Source of the DNA: Thermodesulfovibrio sp.
GTDB taxonomy: Bacteria > Nitrospirota > Thermodesulfovibrionia > Thermodesulfovibrionales > UBA6898
Length of the DNA stretch: 64,000 bases
NCBI GenBank assembly: GCA_013824615.1
Contig: PNOC01000006.1
Coordinates: 1 to 64,000, forward strand
Direction of reading: 5' to 3'
The notes under the pieces are model-generated. The model searched no databases. It was given only the letters and a program-made list of their open reading frames with translations, and was not told where the DNA came from. Below are positions 60,339 to 64,000 of this stretch, one piece after another. Each line of letters begins with the position of its first letter. Position 1 is the stretch's first letter. A program made the position numbers and the translations under genes.

Positions 60339-60590
60339 TCACCTCGCATGCTTCTTGATATAGAATTTAAAAAAATCCGGGGTCTCATCTATCCCGAGGA
60401 ACTCGTTACCTGTCTTGTCGCACCAGGCCGGGATATCCTCAAGCGCCCCGTCGTAGTCGGTCATGATCTCAAGTATCTGCCCGGGCTCAAGCTCCTTCAT
60501 CTGCTCCTCAAGCTTCAGAAGATGCATCGGGCACATCATATAGACGATATCGGTCGTGACATCCGGCTTGACATTCTCGACAAACTTCAT
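60339..60590 (-). CDS. TusA-like sulfur-carrier protein
   Basis: Protein of 83 residues with the TusA (SirA/YeeD) pattern: active Cys20 in MMCPMHLLKLEEQMKELEPG, followed by EIMTDYDGALEDIPAWCDKTG and the edge strand KFYIKKH. TusA proteins accept persulfide sulfur from a desulfurase for tRNA thiolation, molybdopterin enzymes or sulfur oxidation. It overlaps the Rrf2 stop (ATGA) and ends three bases before the desulfurase-like ATG, so the three genes form an operon. Confidence 0.86.
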   Translation of the reverse strand: MKFVENVKPDVTTDIVYMMCPMHLLKLEEQMKELEPGQILEIMTDYDGALEDIPAWCDKTGNEFLGIDETPDFFKFYIKKHAR

Positions 60591-61084
60591 GATGCCAGCC
60601 GCGCCTTTGTCTTATCCGGAACCTTGGCCATAATATTGCCAGGAACCTGGCCAGGCCTCTGCTTCAGAGAAATAAACTCATTGCCTTCGAGCAGGTCCTT
60701 CAGCGTCATGCTGTTCAGAAAGGCCTCGATATTTTCACCAAGTGATTTCCAGAGCAGATGCGTAACACACCCTTCAACCCGCATGCAGCCCTCTTTCGGG
60801 TCAAGACAGGAGGTTATCGCCACCGGCCCCTCGAGCTCCCGCAGGATCTCACCGATGCTCACCTTGCCCGGGTCCCGGCTCAGGACATACCCGCCGCCCG
60901 GCCCCCTGACGCTCTTGATGATGCCTGACTTGCGGAGCTGGTTGAGGATCTGCTCCAGATAGGCGACCGAAACATCCTGCCGCTCTGATATCTCCCTGAT
61001 CGTGACAGGACCGTGATTGCAGCTCCGGGCAATTTCAAACATCGCCCGCACACCATACTGCCCCTTTGTCGATAATCTCAGCAT
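60587..61084 (-). CDS. Rrf2 family (IscR/CymR-like) regulator
   Basis: Winged-helix regulator, 165 residues: MLRLSTKGQYGVRAMFEIA, VSVAYLEQILNQLRKSGII and VRGPGGGYVLSRDPGKVS. Three Cys in SCLDPKEGCMRVEGCVTHLLW can bind a 2Fe-2S cluster as in IscR. It begins the operon with the TusA-like and desulfurase-like genes, so it likely adjusts them to iron-sulfur or cysteine status. The 80 bases before it are AT-rich (promoter not resolved). Confidence 0.9.
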   Translation of the reverse strand: MLRLSTKGQYGVRAMFEIARSCNHGPVTIREISERQDVSVAYLEQILNQLRKSGIIKSVRGPGGGYVLSRDPGKVSIGEILRELEGPVAITSCLDPKEGCMRVEGCVTHLLWKSLGENIEAFLNSMTLKDLLEGNEFISLKQRPGQVPGNIMAKVPDKTKARLAS

Positions 61085-61192
61085 ATATAAATTTAATAAT
61101 AGTCTAGTGATTCTGTCAAGTATTAAGATTGAGGGCAGATAGCGGCCTCGGGTAAAGAAAAGAAGGTGTCTGCCCTGGCAAAGTTACCAGGC

Positions 61193-62734
61193 CTACCAAT
61201 CTATGGGGAAATAGTCTTTCAGAAACTTTCCGGACCAGTGTTTGCCGGTCAGGATTCCATCAAAAAAAGGATCACAGACCCTGGCAGCTCCATCGACAAT
61301 ATCCAGCGGCGGTTGAAAATCATGGACATCCTGTTTCATCTGCGAAAGCTCAAGGGGATCTTCATCCGTGACCCAGCCGGTATCAACCGCGTTCATATAG
61401 ATGCCATCCCGGGCAAGCTCTTCGGCAGAGGTATGAGTCAGCATATTCAGAGCTGCTTTAGCCATATTGGTATGCGGGTGCCTGGCATCTTTCTTAAACC
61501 TGAAGAACTTGCCTTCCATGGCAGTAACATTGACGATATGCTTCTGCCCGGTGTAATCGCGCTTCATGAGAGCCGCCAGGCGGTTGCACAATACAAAGGG
61601 CGCTACCGAATTCACCAGCTGCACCTCCAGCATTTCGGTAACCGGAACCTCTCCGAGACGCAGCCGCCAGCTGTTGGTCTTTCTCAGGTCTACCTGCTGG
61701 AGATCGGCATCCAGCCGGCCTTCCGGAAAAATCTCTTCAGAAACCAAAGAAGCATCATGCCTGTAGGGGATCTGGGAAAGTCTGGCAGATTCGCGCAGCC
61801 CGATGCCGGCCACCTGGTTATGCCACGCAACAGGGAGTGCGGTTTCATTCTCCTGGATATCATGGCAGAGCGACGCAAGCAGCTGCTTGCAGGCCGCATG
61901 GTCTGCAAGCAGCTGCTGCGCCTCGGCGGACAAGACGCTGCAGCCCTTATTTTCGTTTTCCATAAGATGAGCATAAAAACCCGCAGGCCTGCGCACAGTC
62001 TGGGCAGCGTTGTTTATTAATATATCGAGACGCCCGAACCGCTTTTCCAGATAACCGGCAAAGATCTCGACGCTCGGAATATGCCTCAGGTCAAGGCCAT
62101 GGATATGCAATCTGTCGCCCCAGACCTCGAAGTCCTCTTCCTTGAAATATCTGGCTGCTGCATCCACCGGGAACCTGGTCGTCGCAATGACCGTAGCTCC
62201 GGCACGCAGCATCTGCAGCGTGGCCTGATACCCGATCTTTACCCGCGCGCCCGTAATAAGGGCAACCTGGCCCTGGAGCGACACTGTCTGGAACCGCTTG
62301 CGGTAGTTCAGGTCGCCGCATCTGCTGCAGAGCATGTCATAGAAAAAGTGAAGACGGGTAAACTCTTCTTTACATATGTAGCAATTTCTGGGGGAATTCA
62401 GGATTTTCGTGCTGCGATCGGAATTGCGTCCTGCATCGGCTGCATCAAAATCTATCTGCAGCGGGGCAACAAAGGTTTCCTTGGTGCGGGCCTGACGGAT
62501 ACCGGTAGCATTTCTGCTGGTCCGGTCTTTTTCGAGCGCAGACCTGCGCCTGAGCTGACCTGCAGCCCTATTTCTTTTTTTTATTTCTTCTCTGTCGGGA
62601 CGGGAAATCCTTCCCGTTGCTTTCAGAAGTGCAATCTTCTGCTCTTCCGGCAGGCCTGCGAACTGGCCCGGGTCAGCGGCAAGGGCCTCAAGCATGGCAA
62701 TACAGTTGTCAATTTCCTCTGAAACATATTTCAT
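61193..62734 (-). CDS. Zinc-ribbon SDR-fold protein with altered catalytic residues
   Basis: Protein of 513 residues. The N-terminal 110 residues are charged and helical; a four-Cys ribbon follows (Cys118, 121, 136, 139: [17 protein letters not shown]). Residues about 152-460 are a short-chain dehydrogenase fold: [22 protein letters not shown] (cofactor loop TGARVKIG), [17 protein letters not shown] and [18 protein letters not shown]. The catalytic Ser is Ala405 (NVTAMEG) and the Tyr of YxxxK is Thr422 with Lys426 kept. A 100-residue insertion sits between strands 4 and 5. Classical oxidoreductase chemistry is therefore doubtful. It precedes nothing on the same strand before the operon ends near 61150. 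Confidence 0.8.
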   Translation of the reverse strand: MKYVSEEIDNCIAMLEALAADPGQFAGLPEEQKIALLKATGRISRPDREEIKKRNRAAGQLRRRSALEKDRTSRNATGIRQARTKETFVAPLQIDFDAADAGRNSDRSTKILNSPRNCYICKEEFTRLHFFYDMLCSRCGDLNYRKRFQTVSLQGQVALITGARVKIGYQATLQMLRAGATVIATTRFPVDAAARYFKEEDFEVWGDRLHIHGLDLRHIPSVEIFAGYLEKRFGRLDILINNAAQTVRRPAGFYAHLMENENKGCSVLSAEAQQLLADHAACKQLLASLCHDIQENETALPVAWHNQVAGIGLRESARLSQIPYRHDASLVSEEIFPEGRLDADLQQVDLRKTNSWRLRLGEVPVTEMLEVQLVNSVAPFVLCNRLAALMKRDYTGQKHIVNVTAMEGKFFRFKKDARHPHTNMAKAALNMLTHTSAEELARDGIYMNAVDTGWVTDEDPLELSQMKQDVHDFQPPLDIVDGAARVCDPFFDGILTGKHWSGKFLKDYFPIDW

Positions 62735-62746
62735 ATCAAGGCCTGC

Positions 62747-63559
62747 TCATCCCCGGGTTATCATGACCGAAACCGGGTCCCCGATAGCAATTTTATTTTG
62801 ATCAGCCGCCCTGCCCTGAAACATGAAAAACTCAAGATGGCCTGAACTGTTGATCAGCGAGCAGAGTCTGCTGTCTTCGCCCTGCGCATAGAACTCCTGC
62901 AGAGGGACTTCCTGCTCCTTCAGCAGAATACGCAGAGGGCTGCGATTTTCAAAATCCGGAAGCATAGTGAGTTCTGTTGTCGTGATATTGGTGATCGCGT
63001 TGCCGAATCTGTCGATATGGATCACTTCCCCCACCAGCAGACCCTCCGCGGACAGCTTCGGAACTGACATCGGTATTATCTGATAGTCGCTAACCGGTTC
63101 TCCGAAGCGTTCCATCGGCAGCCCGCGCGAAAACCAGGCAGCAACCGGGGCAAAGATATCACGGCCCTGGAAGGTCGGGCTGACTGACGACAGAAAATAA
63201 TGCGCCGACGTGATATGGACTATCTGCATAATATGAGGACACATGCGGTAGATATATGAAAAGACGCCGTTGTCCGGTCCGATGAAATAGTGATGGTCCG
63301 CCTCCACCAGGAGCGGTCTTCTGCCAGAGCCCACCCCGGGATCTACCACCACCAGGTGGATAGTGTTGGAGGGAAAGTACTGGAAGTTCATGCCGATCGT
63401 ATAGGCAGCCTCCCTGATGTCATGCGGCCTGATTCCGTGGGAAATATCGACGATTGTTGCTGCCGGATTAATCTTCAGGATGACACCTTTCATCACACCG
63501 GCAAAGGGATCATCATACCCGAAATCGGTCGTCAGGGTTAGGACCGGATCAGCCCGCAT
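62747..63559 (-). CDS. S-adenosyl-L-methionine hydrolase (adenosine-forming), DUF62/SAM hydroxide adenosyltransferase
   Basis: Protein of 270 residues related to the SAM-dependent fluorinase/chlorinase; most members use hydroxide to split SAM into adenosine and methionine. Motifs: [63 protein letters not shown] and [14 protein letters not shown] choose ATG 63559 inside the last codons of pyrD; TTG 63571 and GTG 63568 are alternatives. Linked to pyrD by overlap. It lies 12 bases before the SDR gene. Confidence 0.88.
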   Translation of the reverse strand: MRADPVLTLTTDFGYDDPFAGVMKGVILKINPAATIVDISHGIRPHDIREAAYTIGMNFQYFPSNTIHLVVVDPGVGSGRRPLLVEADHHYFIGPDNGVFSYIYRMCPHIMQIVHITSAHYFLSSVSPTFQGRDIFAPVAAWFSRGLPMERFGEPVSDYQIIPMSVPKLSAEGLLVGEVIHIDRFGNAITNITTTELTMLPDFENRSPLRILLKEQEVPLQEFYAQGEDSRLCSLINSSGHLEFFMFQGRAADQNKIAIGDPVSVMITRG

Positions 63560-64000
63560 GTGCTGCACCAATAAGTGAGCGTATCTCCTGTATCTTTCCG
63601 CGTTCCATAAAAGCAGTCATGCCGTCGATGATCTCAACTGTCACCGACGGGTTTACAAAATTTGCAGTCCCCACGGCAACCGCCGCAGCACCTGCCATCA
63701 TGAATTCCAGGGCATCTTCGGCATTCATGATCCCCCCCATGCCTATCAGCGGAATCTTTACCGCCTTATACACGTCATAGACCATCCTTATCGCAACCGG
63801 CTTTATCGCCGGCCCTGACAGCCCTCCTCTGATATTTGCGAGCTTCGGCCTCCGCGTCCGTATATCAATAGCCATGCCGGTCAGCGTATTGATAAGCGAA
63901 AGCGCATCTGCTCCGGAATCCTCCGCGACCCTCGCCATCAGGGCAATATCCGTAACATTGGGTGAGAGCTTGACGATCAGCGGCAGCTTTGTCTTTTTGC
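63549..64000 (-). CDS. pyrD: Dihydroorotate dehydrogenase, C-terminal part (N-terminus beyond the window)
   Basis: Only the last 150 residues are present; the reading is open to the edge. It shows [38 protein letters not shown], the FMN-phosphate loop [20 protein letters not shown] and [13 protein letters not shown], all as in class 1B (PyrDB) enzymes, which pass electrons to PyrK. The start at 63938 that a gene finder may choose is internal. The stop overlaps the next gene. Confidence 0.93.
   Translation of the reverse strand, partial: KKTKLPLIVKLSPNVTDIALMARVAEDSGADALSLINTLTGMAIDIRTRRPKLANIRGGLSGPAIKPVAIRMVYDVYKAVKIPLIGMGGIMNAEDALEFMMAGAAAVAVGTANFVNPSVTVEIIDGMTAFMERGKIQEIRSLIGAAHAG

Noticed and set aside
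1-64000. CRISPR arrays, insertion-sequence transposases, prophage genes, rRNA and tRNA
   Set aside because: I looked for regularly spaced repeats, transposase or integrase motifs and cloverleaf structures and found none.

Overview
The window carries about 60 genes at moderate GC with short gaps, many 1-4 base stop/start overlaps, and no mobile-element genes, phage genes, CRISPR arrays, rRNA or tRNA that I could see. The content points to an anaerobic, respiratory bacterium that uses the Wood-Ljungdahl pathway, most likely an uncultured Nitrospirota (Thermodesulfovibrio-like). The reasons are a complete acsE-D-C-B-A operon, a multihaem octahaem nitrite reductase, a Tat-exported selenocysteine formate dehydrogenase, peroxide defence built on rubrerythrin and a selenocysteine peroxiredoxin, and many hybrid sensor kinases. 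The phylum assignment is inference; a deltaproteobacterium is the main alternative.

Layout. 1-2858: end of a Cus-like RND metal efflux operon (FixH/YtkA-like protein, TolC-like channel, truncated adaptor). 3087-3737: DksA-type zinc-finger protein with a histone-H1-like tail. 3868-9489: HDOD-GAF regulator, then a tight operon aspC-era-bfn-recO-PAS. 9617-13085: receiver-TPR protein and small ATPase facing a PilZ-receiver protein. 13249-15167: oxidative-stress operon perR / small zinc ribbon / selenocysteine peroxiredoxin / rubrerythrin, with a PerR-like box in its promoter. 15273-21675: ilvE, trihaem cytochrome, scpB, LysM-NlpC/P60, crcB, DUF190, lemA and two TPM-domain genes. 21678-25288: 5-formyl-THF cyclo-ligase and cooC opposite argD-argF. 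25298-33739: HD-GYP regulator, very large hybrid kinase, RNase J, another hybrid kinase, cvpA. 33832-41381: acetyl-CoA synthase/CO dehydrogenase operon. 41757-43439: octahaem nitrite reductase behind an FNR-like box. 43858-48854: gpmA, haem-binding sensor kinase, rluD, nitroreductase, rsmE. 48928-54348: iscU, fdhE, fdhB, fdhA (selenoprotein). 54554-57347: cytochrome P460, fumC, DUF1566 protein. 57387-64000: DUF4139 protein, a cysteine-desulfurase-like protein lacking its PLP lysine with TusA-like and Rrf2 partners, an unusual zinc-ribbon SDR, a SAM-cleaving DUF62 protein and the C-terminal part of pyrD.

How it fits together. The acs operon, cooC and possibly 5-formyl-THF cyclo-ligase serve acetyl-CoA synthesis or oxidation. 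FdhAB feeds periplasmic formate electrons into respiration, for which the nitrite reductase is a plausible sink, and cytochrome P460 may deal with its nitrogenous by-products. Two in-frame UGA codons sit exactly at the catalytic positions of a peroxiredoxin and of FdhA, each followed by a hairpin of the bacterial SECIS kind. The genome must therefore encode SelA/B/C/D elsewhere. The Rrf2 / TusA-like / PLP-lysine-less NifS-like operon and the separate iscU belong to iron-sulfur and sulfur trafficking.
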